64,000 nucleotides of DNA from contig JAAGOF010000134.1 in the NCBI GenBank assembly GCA_010645155.1, positions 44,960 through 108,959 on the forward strand, written 5' to 3'. The translations under genes and the position numbers were made by a program. This DNA comes from Tigriopus japonicus. Lineage: Eukaryota > Arthropoda > Copepoda > Harpacticoida > Harpacticidae. This document shows positions 1 to 10,960 of this stretch, in pieces. The notes beneath the pieces are model-generated. The model saw only the letters and a list, made by a program, of their open reading frames with translations. It searched no databases and was not told the origin of the DNA. Positions within the stretch are counted from its first letter, which is position 1, and the number at the start of each line of letters is the position of its first letter.

Positions 1-819
1 TTTGAATATTTTACATTCCAGATGGATACTCGGGCGAAAAGAAGGTTTTCCGGACCGACCACTGTCCCATGAATGCCTTGACGGTTTTCGCCATGGGTCT
101 CGAAAATGTCCAACGGAAGCCAGCGTATTGCACTTCCGTTGACACTATCGAGACCACGCACCGGGAGGGGTTTACGAGTGAATCGGAGCTCGCGGGCATC
201 CATGATGCATTTGAGTTGTTGGAATTTGGGGGCGAGTTGGGGATGATTTCCGTCACCACACAGGGAACAGATCCGCCGGATGATCCGAGAAACACCACAG
301 GCTTCGAGGCTTTTTCGAGGTTGGAGGCAAAAACGAAGCAATTTTTGCAATATCTCATTAGAACGGAATTCCCTCCCCTCGGCTTGTGGTGAAAATCTTC
401 TGTGGTGGCGACACCATCGTAACCACCCTTCATCCATGCCACAACTTCGCCCCCAACTCAACCAACCTTCACACCGTGCCACAACCTCGTCCTCGGATCA
501 ACCGCCATTCAATCCGTACAACCTCGTCCTCGGATCAACCGCCGTTCAATCCGTACAATTATATCAATTCTGGAAATATATTTTCTTCATTTCTTATGCC
601 TCACAACAATCTTTTAATCAACGATTAACAGACATTGAATTTGTGGTCTAAAAATTGAATTGGAACAAGGGAACAGAAAAGATAGGCAAAATAACGAGCA
701 AAACTCAAATATTGTTTTGGTTGATCATGCTTCTCGGGTAATTGCGAGTTTATTATGGGAGTTCGAATTTAAGAAAAATCACACCTTGTATTTTTCTTTA
801 TTGCTTATGCCTGAAAACA
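1..819. other. Unassigned leading segment
   Basis: No recognised gene. Open frames exist on both strands (plus 69-392, minus 11-442), but neither shows a domain, signal or motif I can name. This stretch is richer in G and C than most spacers in the window. It may be the remnant of another element cut by the window edge. The next recognisable sequence is the LINE fragment that begins near 820. Confidence 0.4.
481..554. repeat. 37-bp tandem duplication
   Basis: Two adjacent copies of a 37-bp unit beginning acaacctcgtcctcggatca differ by a single visible A/G substitution. A partial upstream match begins near 476. The unit length is not a multiple of three, so a conserved protein repeat is unlikely. 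Confidence 0.8.
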
Positions 820-1757
820 CTCCGTGCGGCTGGATCTATCGCACTTTCAAGTCCAGAGATAATATTACGATGCTAACTCTGTACAAGTCGATTGTTCAGC
901 CGCATCTTGAATATGCCTCACCCATTTTGGGGTCCAATGAGTTCAGCAGGTTTGCAAAAGGTCGAGCAGGTCCAAAGATGTTTTACTAGGAACATCACAG
1001 GAATGAGAGAGCTCTCGTATTGGGAGAGACTCCAAAAGTTAGGGCTGTACAGTACTCAGAGAAGGTAAGAAAGGTATCTGATACTGTATGTCTTTAAGAG
1101 CGTTCATGGGCTCTGTCCTAACCCAGGATTTAAGATCAGTTGTAGCGATCGTAGAGGTTTTACGTGCGTATTGAGAGCACCTCCAAATCCAAGGGAATCT
1201 AAGCTAGTTCGAACAATGAAGTCCTCCTCTCTTCCTTATCGGGCTCCTTCAATGTTCAATTTTTTACCCATTACTCTTTTTCGGGAATATGTAGGAGCTG
1301 ATCCTCAAGAACAGGGGTCGGCAACCGGTGGGCCGCGGCCCAAATGTGGGCCCAAGAGTGGTCGTTGGTGGGCCCAAGAGCTATGGAGAAAGTCCAAAAT
1401 AGTTGGCCCGAGAGCCATCCATAATATGTACTTGTGGGCCCAAAGCTCTTTGACCGCTAATTTGTGGGCCCCTGAACCAACCAATGCTTGTTTGGTGGGC
1501 CCCAGACAACACGAATCAAATTTCGTGGGCCTTGACACAAAAATGGTTGCCGACCCCTGCTCTAGAAGCATTTAAGGCAGGATTGGACAAATTTTTAAAT
1601 ACTGTTCCTGACCAACCCACTATTCAAGGGTTGTACAGATCTGCCAACAGTAACTCATTGGCAGATCAAATTTCATAAAAACGGTAATTTTATAAACTAT
1701 ATTAATCATTAACTCTCTTTACAGGGAATCCCATTCCTTGTAGCGGTATTAAAAAAT
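820..1757 (+). mobile_element. CR1/Jockey-like LINE, 3' fragment (copy 1)
   Basis: This is the C-terminal end of a non-LTR retrotransposon ORF2 plus its 3' UTR. It is recognised because it runs almost base for base alongside the LINE at 31713-32381, including the stretch coding HLEYAS and the shared 3' UTR segment ending ttccttgtagcggt. The body encodes the region downstream of the RT palm found in CR1/Jockey-type ORF2 proteins. It is dead: relative to the other copy it has a frameshift around 925, internal stops and a 248-bp MITE (1312-1559) inserted in the last coding stretch. It begins abruptly, as expected of 5' truncation, and its 3' end abuts unrelated BEL/Pao sequence near 1757. Confidence 0.85.
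1312..1559. mobile_element. hAT-like MITE, copy A, inserted in LINE
   Basis: A 248-bp non-autonomous DNA element. Its ends are CAGGGGTCGGCAACC and the exact reverse complement GGTTGCCGACCCCTG, a terminus type known from hAT families. The flanks are ctcaagaa (1304-1311) and ctctagaa (1560-1567), an 8-bp target duplication with two mismatches that fits the hAT size. The LINE paralogue near 32195 lacks the insertion and shows the empty site. Copy B, at 59294-59542, has the same ends and a perfect duplication. The body contains eight GTGGGCC-like motifs, the last five spaced about 31 bp apart. There is no coding capacity. Confidence 0.9.
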
Positions 1758-2253
1758 CCGCCCCCCTCAATTGCATAATGTAGGGAGCTACATATCCTTG
1801 TGTGTCAAAAACCTGACTTGCCAAAGATACAATTTCTCTTCGGGTAACACTTTTAGAATGAGCATCGAATTTTTGAAACCTGTTATCAAGATCAAAATGA
1901 AAGGTGTCAGTTTGTACATTCAGCTTCAAACCGAGGATCGAAATAATTTCTTTTTCGTCTTTTCTACAAGTTTCAATGTCCTTTAGGATTTCTGGGTTGT
2001 TGGTTAACATTTTGTGTCCTTGACAACCAGCCGTCTCTCCATGATATGGAGAGTATCCATTGCCAGCTTGTGTGCTTTTCACTGCTTCTCCTCCTGTGCC
2101 CATGTCATCCATGTATAGATAGTTTTGAATGACGTTCGAAGCTTCCGGGTACATCTTGTTCATGTTTTTGGCGGTTTCTTTAAGGCACCACATCGCTTGA
2201 TATGGACTAGAGATAAGGCCGAACGGCAAGACTGTGAATCTGTAAATTTACTC
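1758..2253 (-). pseudogene. BEL/Pao retrotransposon pol fragment (RT to post-RT region)
   Basis: Open minus-strand frame of about 165 codons, with further in-frame matching residues just upstream of its first ATG (2229). Diagnostic BEL/Pao features are the [12 protein letters not shown] block, the RT palm motif YMDD, an ILGLK block and the ASQVFDTQGYVAPY block downstream of RT in this superfamily (Pfam Peptidase_A17/Pao-type polyproteins). Gag, protease, RNase H and integrase are missing. The fragment is joined directly to LINE sequences on both sides, at about 2253 and 1757, without LTRs, so it is a relic brought here by rearrangement or nested truncation. The stretch just after YMDD looks degenerate. 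Confidence 0.8.
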
Positions 2254-3325
2254 AAATTTATCGAAAGATTGTTATACCTAAACCATTCATTCAATTCTTC
2301 AAACCAACGATTGCACTCCTCCTCCATTGTCTTGAGATCATTACCAAAATGTTGCAGCGTCGTGTCGTCTGCAAACATGGTAATCTTAAAGGGTGTTACG
2401 TTGGGGAGATCATTGATGTAAATCAAAAATAAAAGTGGGCCCAATATACTTCCTTGAGGCACCCCACAGGTCACGGGCTTTTAACTAGAAACCATGCCAT
2501 CAAGATCGACCCGTTGTTCCCTTCCAGTGAGATAATTCCTTATCCAATCAACAACGTTCCTGCTGAAACCATAGCATTCGATCTTCCTAAGTAAAAGTTC
2601 TTGGTCTACCGTATCAAAAGCTTTTCTAAGATCAATGAATATTGCAAAAGACATTTTACAATCGTTGCTGTTTTCAAAAATATTTTGTAAGAAGTGATGG
2701 ATTGCATGAGAAGTTGAATGATTTGGACGGAAACCGAATTGGTGCGAAGTCATGTGGTCATTGTCAAAATGTGTAAAAATCTGTATGTAAACCACTTTTT
2801 CCAATATTTTGGAAAGTGTTGGGAGCAGGCATATCGGTCGGTAGTTTGACATGTCGCTTCGATCACCTCCCTTAAAAAGGGGAATGGTTTTACCACATTT
2901 CCAGCCTTGAAGAATATATCCGGTGATCAAGGAGATGTTGACGAGTTGCAGGAGTGGATTAGCAATCGCGTTCTTGATGCCCTTTAAAACGACATTAGAA
3001 ATTCCATCAAAACCTGAGCTTGATTTGAGTGGCAACTTGTCGATAATATTACAATTTTGAAAACGATTGACTACCTTGAAGTAGTAGGTTCGCTGGATCG
3101 GTTGCTTTTTAATAAAGCTTATGGCTTTTGTTATGTAAGAAGATTTCCTGCTCTTCAAATTGCCAACAGCTAAGAAGTGCTCGTTGAAAGAAGACGCTAT
3201 AGCAATCTTTTCATTTACTTCCTCGGAATTTACTTTGATTTGAGTGGGAGCTTTAACTCTCCCGGTGGGTCGGCCGAGGAGATGTTTTGCACCTTGCCAT
3301 GTGTTCCCCATGCTTTTGCTATAGT
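2254..3325 (-). pseudogene. LINE reverse transcriptase fragment (Jockey/CR1-like)
   Basis: Minus-strand non-LTR RT. Reading inward from 3311 it shows an RT N-terminal block (KSSSGFDGIS), NYRPICLLPTLSKILEK, the palm aspartate block [25 protein letters not shown] and the catalytic FADD. The frame is continuous except for one in-frame TAA at 2481-2483, a few codons before the GVPQGS block. No endonuclease domain and no C-terminal region are present. The sequence breaks off just after the SINLSK block, where BEL/Pao sequence begins. It differs in sequence from the CR1/Jockey-like LINEs at 820 and 25181, so at least two LINE lineages meet here. Confidence 0.85.
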
Positions 3326-3423
3326 TATATTATGCTATATTACACATAGTTCATATCTATTGTCATAATTTCAGTGGTTACGATTCTCACTTAATATTAA
3401 AGCAATTAAAATTTAATCAAGAA

Positions 3424-4213
3424 TTGGCAACTATTCAGGGAATGGCTCACAATACTGAGAAAATAAGAATGCTGAAAATTCACGACTTTGTGTTTTTGGA
3501 CTCTTTGTCCTTTTTGCAAGGGTCACTAGCTGAATTAGTCACGGACTTGGCGAAATCTAAGGCCTCATTCAAAGTTCTCGATCAAATGAGTTTTGCTCAG
3601 GATGAGAGTAAAAGAGCGCTTTTATTGCGCAAGGGGATCTTTCCTTACGAGTTTGCTACGAGTATTGAAGTCCTTTGTAATTAATGCCAAGGAAATTCCT
3701 AGTCGCGAACATTTTTTTTTAATCATCTAACAGATTCAGGTGTAAGTGAGTCAGACTACGAACACGCCCAACGGGTGTTTTGTAAATTTTCTTGCTCAAA
3801 CATGCTTGTCTACACAATGCTCTACATGCAACTTGATACGGCGCTTTTGGCTGATGTCTTTATTCAATTTCGGGAAACGATGTATGACAAGTTTCACCTT
3901 GATCCCTGACAGTACATCTCTTTGCCAGGCTTTGCCTACGATTGCATGCTCAAGCTTACCAAGATTGAAATTGATTTCATTCGAGATCCTGATTTGTTTT
4001 TAATGATGGCTAATGATATTCGAGGTGGCTTTTCTTTTATAAGTAAGCGAATGGAGAGCAACTTTGTTGCAGCCAAAAAAACATTGGCTTCGGATGGTCG
4101 ATTGATCATGACTCCGGCTCGTCGAAAAGCCTTGTTGTACATTGATGCCAACAATATATATGGGTGGGCCCAGAGTCAACCATTGCCTATTGGCAATGGT
4201 TGTTAGTTACTTT
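3424..4213 (+). pseudogene. Family B DNA polymerase fragment, protein-primed type (DNA_pol_B_2-like)
   Basis: Relic of a protein-primed-type family B DNA polymerase, the kind carried by Polinton/Maverick elements, adintoviruses, bidnaviruses and linear plasmids. Visible in order are a hydrophobic block leading to SLAEL, the LLRKGIFPYEF block, an exonuclease III-like tract (TALLADVF), a PGFAYDCMLK block, and DANNIYGWAQSQPLP, which corresponds to polymerase motif A. The frame changes after the stop near 3682-3684 and again near 3775-3840, and an in-frame TGA lies near 3907. The later palm motifs are absent, because at about 4213 the sequence switches to retrotransposon pol. No partner genes (major capsid, packaging ATPase, integrase) are present, so assignment to one element type is not possible. 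I describe it only as a dead fragment. Confidence 0.7.
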
Positions 4214-5976
4214 GTTCAGATATGATAGTTCAACCATTCGATCCAAAACTAGACACGGAGCTCCTTACCGATGCATCTAGATTACAAGGAGTCGGATTTG
4301 TTCTTATACAACGAGACCATGATGGAAAGTTACGATTAATACACTGTGGTTCCAGAGGATTGACGCCAGCTCAAAGAAACTACGCTGTGATTGAGCTAGA
4401 ATGCATGGCCATTCAATGGGCCATCGAGAAATGTGGTTATTATTTGAAAGGCATTAAGGACTTCACTGCTGTCATCACTGACCACAAACCTCTTTTAGGC
4501 ACATTTGTCAAACCTTTGCATGAACTTAACAACGCTCGTCTGTTGCGATATCGAGAAAAGCTGGTGGATTATATTTTCAGCCTTAAATGGTCTGCGGGGA
4601 AAAGTCATTTGATTGGCGATGCTCTTTCCCGAGCTCCAGTCTTCCTAGGAGAAATCGACGACATTGATGATGTCAATGGACAATGCTCAAGTGCAACATT
4701 TTGCAAAGCGATTAGTGAAGACCCTGCTCTTCAACAATTATTTGAGGCCGCCAGTTCAAAGGAATATAAACGAATTGTTGACGCGTTTCGGAACAATTCT
4801 GACCCAAAGAAGGTCCCATTCCTCTGACCTTATGCTGCAATATGGCCGTATCTATGTCTATTTGATGATTCGGATGATACTCTTCTTGTCTACGAAGGAC
4901 ATCGGGTAGTTGTACCACCCAAGGCACGCCCAAAAATCTTAACACTACTTCATTTACCTCATTCTGGGATGATCAAAACGTATCAAAATGCTCGTCAACT
5001 TTATTTGTGGCCCGGAATGAAAAATGATATACAACAACTAATTTCTTCGTGCAGTGCATGTCAAGAATTGCAGCCAAGCCAACAACGTGAGAGTCTGAAC
5101 ACCACGCCAATTACAGGACCAATTGCCAGTGTTAGTACGGTCTTATTCAATTTTCAGGGTCAAGATTGGTTAGTCATGGTTGACCGATTTTCTGGTTTTC
5201 CTTTTGCACAAAGACTTCATTCCACCACTACTAACGCAGTTACAAATACGCTCAAGAAATGGTTCTGCGAATGGGGATTTCCGTGCCAAATCAAGAGTGA
5301 CGGAGGGCCACAATTCCGTCAACAATTTGACAAATTTTGTGAGGAATACCATATTCGCCATGAGGTATCAAGCCCGTATAACCCACAAAGCAATGGGTTG
5401 GCTGAATCTGCCGTCAAAAATGTGAAATCTCTTTTGACAAAGTGTGGGAAAAATCAAGATTTCTATGAAGCTCTTTTGGAATGGAGGAGTGTTCCAAGGA
5501 CAAATGGAATTAGCCCTGCTCAAATGTTTTTGGGTAGACGACAAAGAGGCAAATTACCAACTTTGGAAGGTGCAATCATGCCTAATTTTGAATTCATGGA
5601 TATGAAACTCCAGAAGGAAATGTCTATAGAGAAAATGAAAACTTCGTTCGACACCCATCGTCGTGATCTTGCGCCGTTGGAAACTGAGGACAAGGTCCTA
5701 ATTCAAAATCCCATTACAAGGGTCTGGGATTCCGAAGGCGTCATATCAAAAGTATGTAAGAAGAGGAGGTCATACTTAATTTCATCCAATGGCAAAGTGT
5801 TTTGGCGGAACAGAAAATTCATTCGTCAGAAAAGCGAATACGTGCCAAACCTTCAAAACGAAGATTCGAATGACAAGCCAGCATCGTCAAAACTTGAAAA
5901 TTCTCCCAGACGATCCCAACGTCTGGCTAATAAGTCAGTGCATTTTTCAAACTTCATTGAGAAACAGCTATTCTGA
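4214..5976 (+). pseudogene. Ty3/gypsy pol 3' half: RNase H and integrase
   Basis: The segment starts inside the RNase H domain (ELLTDASRLQGVGF, then TDHKPLL) and continues through the integrase zinc-binding region (HSGMIKTYQNARQLYLWP, CSACQ) and the catalytic core. The core motifs are MVDRFSG, SDGGPQF and NGLAESAVK, which carry the D, D and E residues. It ends in a basic C-terminal tail at the TGA at 5974-5976. One frame runs the whole way and is broken only by a TGA at 4825-4827. Gag, protease and RT are gone, and the 5' junction abuts the DNA polymerase relic. The integrase core resembles that of the intact element at 25804-30940, but the two are clearly different families. No LTR could be found downstream. 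Confidence 0.85.
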
Positions 5977-6257
5977 GTGGAATTAGAATAAGATGGGAGG
6001 CCACTCTTCAAAAGACATCAAAAGGCGAATATACGAGGGATACAATTCAAGAAAATTCGACGGGGTTTCATGCCAACCATGGGTTTCAGCTTCGCTTGGA
6101 TATTTGGTGTTTGTGTATTTAGCATCTTCCTTATCTTCCGTTATAAAATGTGCAAAACCCAGTCATCAAGTCATCAGGAGAGGCTTTTCCCCAATTGGAA
6201 TGGAAGAAATTTCGGCCAAAGTCTTCCTTTCACTTGTTCTCATCAATTTTTCTAAGT
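5977..6257 (+). other. Spacer with a small membrane-segment ORF
   Basis: There is no recognised gene. A 61-codon frame at 6070-6255 encodes one strongly hydrophobic stretch (FAWIFGVCVFSIFLIF) followed by basic residues, as in a single-pass membrane anchor. It could be the tail of an env-like ORF of the preceding gypsy relic or chance. Nothing else supports translation. Confidence 0.2.
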
Positions 6258-6741
6258 ACCACTTTACATTGACAGGTTTTGTTCAATATGTTGCAAAATA
6301 AGTTCTTAACAATATTCTGATTGTTTTGGTCACCATTTTTGATTTTCATCTTCTCTCTTCAGGGATTCTGTGGCACGTTGTCTTCTTCATATTAATTATA
6401 TTTGAACCAACAAATTAGGACAGACCAGCTGACTTAAGGTGTCAAAACAATAAGTTAAGTCACCTTTGTATAACATTCAAACCAAGCATTGCTCTTGGGG
6501 CCAATCAATGAGCATCTTAAAGTCATTTTGAACATTGCAACAGTGTCATCAAGCAACCCTTAATCTAGAAGAGGCCTCATCTTTGGCAGTTCGCCCAGCC
6601 AAATTAGCCAGGAGAACAAAGAGGCTGCTCTAAATTTCCGGCTGAATTGGCATTCGATCTTTGCCTTTCACTTGATTTGGGCCACCTCCGGCCAGTTTTG
6701 CCGTGCCGTGAAAAGTCCACCTCTATTCTAGATGTCCTTGG
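6258..6741 (+). repeat. Dispersed ~480-bp repeat, copy 1
   Basis: Nearly collinear with 16647-17125 in the same orientation, from the shared block actttacattgacaggtttt to gccgtgccgtgaaaagtcca. The two differ by scattered substitutions and small indels, so the duplication is old. The copies flank the envelope-bearing provirus as direct repeats 10.4 kb apart, but the ends do not show clean TG/CA termini. LTR status is therefore unproven. Confidence 0.8.
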
Positions 6742-6770
6742 GTTAACGGACCACGCTCTACCACGACTGC

Positions 6771-7170
6771 AGTAAAATTCGCAAATCGACTTGGCACGAT
6801 TCCAAAAGCCGAGTCTGTTTGCATTTTTATGTAGTAAAATTCGCAAATCGACTTGGCACGATTCCAAAAGCCGAGTCTGTTTGCATTTTTTATGTAGTAA
6901 AATTCGCAAATCGACTTGGCACGATTCCAAAAGTCGAGTCTGTTTGCATTTTTATGTAGTAAAATTCGCAAATCGACTTGGCACGATTCCAAAAGCCGAG
7001 TCTGTTTGCATTTTTATGTTGTAAAATTCTCAAATCGACTTGGCACGATTACAAAAGCCGTGTCTGTTTGCATTTTTATGTAGTAAAATTCGCAAATCGA
7101 CATGGCACATTTCCAAGCGCCGAGTCCAGCGGCATTTTTAATTTAAAAGAAAATTGCAAATCGACTTGGA
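6771..7170. repeat. 62-bp minisatellite, six to seven units
   Basis: Units begin agtaaaattcgcaaatcgac. Starts at 6771, 6833, 6896, 6958, 7020 and 7082 give periods of 62 or 63 bp, and a degenerate seventh unit runs to about 7170. The inner four units are almost identical and the last two drift. The array lies between the dispersed repeat and the start of the provirus protease. Long frames seen across it on both strands reflect the repeat, not genes. Confidence 0.95.
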
Positions 7171-7388
7171 AATCGAATTTGACAGATCACCTCGCACGGG
7201 AAGTGGTCTTTTTCATTCTCGAATCCGCAGTAACAATGTTACAGAACCAGTTGAGACAATCTCTGAAGAGTCTTTTTACAATTCATATCAAAAGTCAAAT
7301 TAGATGGTGGATCACGTCAATACGTGATCCCGTCTACCCCATCATTCTCTTCAAAATTATCGCCAGTTATAAGTTCAGTCTTTTCACC

Positions 7389-10300
7389 ATGGTTTCGCCC
7401 AGGGACAGAGTGTACCCTGCCGGGGGTCACAAACTTCGTGGACTCTATGACACTGGTGCATCCGTATCCGTTATCAGCGAGAGATCTATTTTGCGCATTC
7501 CTCTACATCTGCGTCCTGAGAGTATCCCTATTAACAAGCCCCTCTGTGGCATTGGAAGGAACCGTTTGGAGTGTCGCGGCGTGTATGTTTTGACTATTTC
7601 TCTGATGGGAAGGACGCTCTGTAACAAATTCTATCTTCTGGCAAATGTTTGTTCAGACCTTATCCTGGGCCATGACTTTCAGAAAGAACATGGCCTGAGT
7701 TTTGATGCTAACTCCAACGAATTATACTGGGACGTAAGCAATAGACTCAATACGTCATCATGGGAAGTCGGAGCCATACTCAGTCACAGGGAGATTACAA
7801 TCCCAGCCAACTCCTCTAAAGCCATACCAGTCCAAGCCAATATCAAGCCTGGTCTTCGTGGACATGGGGCAGGACTTGCCATTTCTCATATCCAAACCAC
7901 TACCCTCCCGATTGGTGGTCATCCTGGTCTTTTAAACCTTAACGAATCCGGACAAGCAGTTGTGATGGTCGATAACCCACTAGACGTAGACACTGTCGTC
8001 CCTAGACAGACTTATTTGGGAAGCATCGAGCGGGTCAAAGCGTCCTCTGTCTCCGAGTTGATTCTCAACACAGAAGAAACTCCCGCATCCTCTCCACCAA
8101 TTTCCAGTGGACCTTCCCATGTCAAAGCAAAATACCTGAGGGACATTTTGAAGAGCAAGTGCGAACATGAACCAAAAATAATAATAGATAAGTATATCTC
8201 TCTCATTAATTTAAATTATGATGTCTTCAGCCATGGCAAATCAGATTTAGGGCTAACTGACGCCTTTGAACACAAAATATCATTGAAAGAAGATGATCCT
8301 GTATATGTAAAGCAATTTCGCATCCCCGAACAGCACCGTTCAATTCTCATCGATCATGTCAATTGGTTGAGCCAAGGTGTTGTTGCACCATCTAAATCTC
8401 GTTGTAATAGCCCAATTTTTTTTGTGTAGCCAAGAAGGATGGAACACTCAGGCCGGTTTTAGATTTTCGGGCTCTCAATGATAAGTCACATGTTGATAAA
8501 TATAGTGGACGCGAGGTCCAAGATTGTATTGACGCTCTAGGACGGGCACGAAGTAAAGTATTTAGTTCTCTCGATCTTACTTCAGGATATTGGCAAATGC
8601 CTTTAGACAAAGCTTCAAGGCCGTATACCAGTTTCACCATTCCAGGAATTGGAAGTTTTGAATGGTTAGTCTCCCCATTCAGATTAAAGGGTTGTCCTGC
8701 CAGTTTCGGCAGACTCATGGATTTCATCATGAGAGGTTTAACGTGTATAACATATCAGGATGATATCTTGTGTCACTCCCAAGATCACGAATCGCAATTT
8801 AAGGAACTGCAGCATGTATTTAATAGACTGCGAGCAAACAAGCTCAAGCTTAATCTCAGCAAATGTAGCTTTGGCCAACCTAAGGTATCATATTTGGGTT
8901 TTACTCTGTCAGACCAAGGCATTTTACCTGGTCTTGATAAAACAAAGACTATTAGGGACTTTCCGCCCCCTTCGAGTGTTAGATCAATCCGAGAATTTAT
9001 TGGCGTATGCAATTATTTTTGAGCTTCGGTGCCTAATTTTAGTCTACTCTCCCAAAGTTTGACTCAGTTTACTCGTAAGGATTCCGAATGGGCAGGCAAG
9101 CAGGCAGTTTACCTCCGAAAGCACTCTCTGCGTTTAAAAAATTGAAAGCTAGTCTCATTTCTCCACCAGTCCTCACATATCCAGATCCGTCTTTGGAATA
9201 TTCTCTCCTTGTTGATGCTACTTTGGGGTCTGAAGAGCAGCGTGTTTAATTCAAACCGACAAAAATGGTGTGCCAAAACCCATCGGTTTTGCCAGTCGAG
9301 GGCTCAGTGCCTATGAGAAAAACTACTCTATTTACCTGCTTGAATTACAAGCGGCTTGTTTCGGGATATCCCACTTTGATGTATATTTGCGTGGTAAACA
9401 TTTTGACTTATTTACCGACCACAAACCGTTGGAGAAGCTATCAAAAGTTCACACAAAGACTCTAAATGGACTACAACAATTAATGCTCGAATATTCTTTC
9501 ACCATTCATTACAAACCTGGTAAGGACCAGCCAGTACCTGACTTCTTATCCAGAAATCCAATTTCATCAATCGATATACCGACTGAAACTTTAATGGATA
9601 TGAAAAATCAAGACCCCTTAATTTCAAAGCTTAAACATGATTTGACTCATGGAAACAATGACTCTGCAAATTTTCAAAAACTGAGCCGTAATCTCAAACT
9701 TGAAAACAATATATTACTCCATATTCCATATATATATATACAATATATATTCTCCTCTATTCGGGTAGACAGAAGCGAGCAATTTTCGCCCCTCAGGCGA
9801 TACAAGGGCAAATCCTAATGGCTGCTCACAACAGCTTAGCTGGAGGGCATATGGGTATTTATAAAACACATGAACGATGCTCTCGCTCAGTATTGTTGGC
9901 CGTCCATGGCAAGGGATATCTCAGAGCACATTGAGTCTTGCACAACTTGCCAAGTAACCCGTCCGTACAATCACCCCCCGAAAGTGGGTCTCAAACCCCT
10001 CAGCCAGCCGCCACCTAGTCCCAATCATCGAGTGCACATTGATCTCTTTGGCCCCTTGATAACCTCTGAGAAAGGAAAGAAATACTATGTTCTCGTCATG
10101 ACGGACGCTTCTAAATATGTCGAATTGGCTGCGATCGAAAATAAGGAGGGCAAAACTGTTACCCAAGCCTTTTTTGAAAAATGGGTTATGAGGTTTTCAA
10201 CACCCCATTTGATTATCTCAGATAATGGGACGGAGTTTGTCAATTCTTTTATGACGGATCTCAACACCCAACTTAATTATCTGCACAAAACGAGTAGTGC

Positions 10301-10860
10301 ATATCACCCGGAAAGCAACAGTAGAGCAGAACTGTTCAACAAAGTTATGAAAAGATATCTCCAATCAGTTCTGGAACCTCCTTTCCTTGATTGGGAGGCT
10401 TATATCCCATATCTACAATTTAGTTATAATACTTCAGTCTCAAAGGCAACAAAAATGTCTCCATTTCATCTTACTTTTGGAATTGATTGCAACATGCCCT
10501 TTTTGGCAAAGAATCTTTTATAGATTACTCAGGAAACAGAGATCATTTGTCTCGTTTGCACCAATGTCGCAAAATTGCCGGAGAAAATAACCTTCAATAT
10601 AGAATGGTATACGAGAAAAACTACAATCGACAGTATCAAACGTCGCAGCAGAAATATGAGCCCGGTAATTATATTAACCTACGGACGAAAGCGCTCCAAA
10701 AATTCAAGAATGCGAAATTGCAACAGGGCCATATCAGGGCCCCTTTGTAGTTGTGTCATCAGACGACACCAATATTTAATATTCCCACAATGGCAAAGAA
10801 TTCCTCGTTCATCAAAATAGGGTGAAACCAGCAATACTAAAGTTGGGAATGGAAGAAAGC
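7389..10860 (+). pseudogene. Gypsy/errantivirus-like pol: protease, RT, RNase H, integrase
   Basis: Domain order is aspartic protease (YDTGASVSVIS; later LILGHDF), RT (a TSGYWQMPL block and catalytic YQDD near 8757-8768), RNase H (SRGLSAYEKNY, TDHKPLEKLS) and integrase (SCTTCQ; HIDLFGP, DNGTEF and the ESNSRAELF block for D, D, E). The reading frame is broken several times: near 8427 after a T-rich run, at the TGA 9020-9022, around 9100-9260 and again near 9735-9870, where a TA-rich stretch interrupts the RNase H-integrase linker. The integrase C-terminus is scrambled after 10523. No gag is visible upstream. The downstream envelope frame identifies the element as env-bearing, as in errantiviruses. 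It is an ancient, non-functional copy. Confidence 0.85.
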
Positions 10861-10960
10861 GCACACATTCCTAAAAAAGTTTGCAAACGAAGCACAGGTC
10901 GAGTCTCAAATACCAAAAAACGCCCCTGTCTGTTCTCGAGGGAGAAGCTCTAATCTCGAA

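Noticed and set aside
11..442. 143-codon minus-strand frame overlapping a 107-codon plus-strand frame
   Set aside because: No domain, signal or homologue recognised in either; overlap on opposite strands suggests at least one is chance. Left as unassigned.
1305..1571. Open frames on both strands across the MITE
   Set aside because: They arise from the repeated GTGGGCC motif and vanish at the MITE ends.
6604..7024. Several repetitive frames (ESCQVDLRILLHK type)
   Set aside because: Translation of the 62-bp minisatellite in different frames; unit length 62 is not a multiple of three, so no single protein repeat is conserved.
6771..7170. CRISPR-like regular repeats
   Set aside because: Units are contiguous with no unique spacers, and the genome is eukaryotic.
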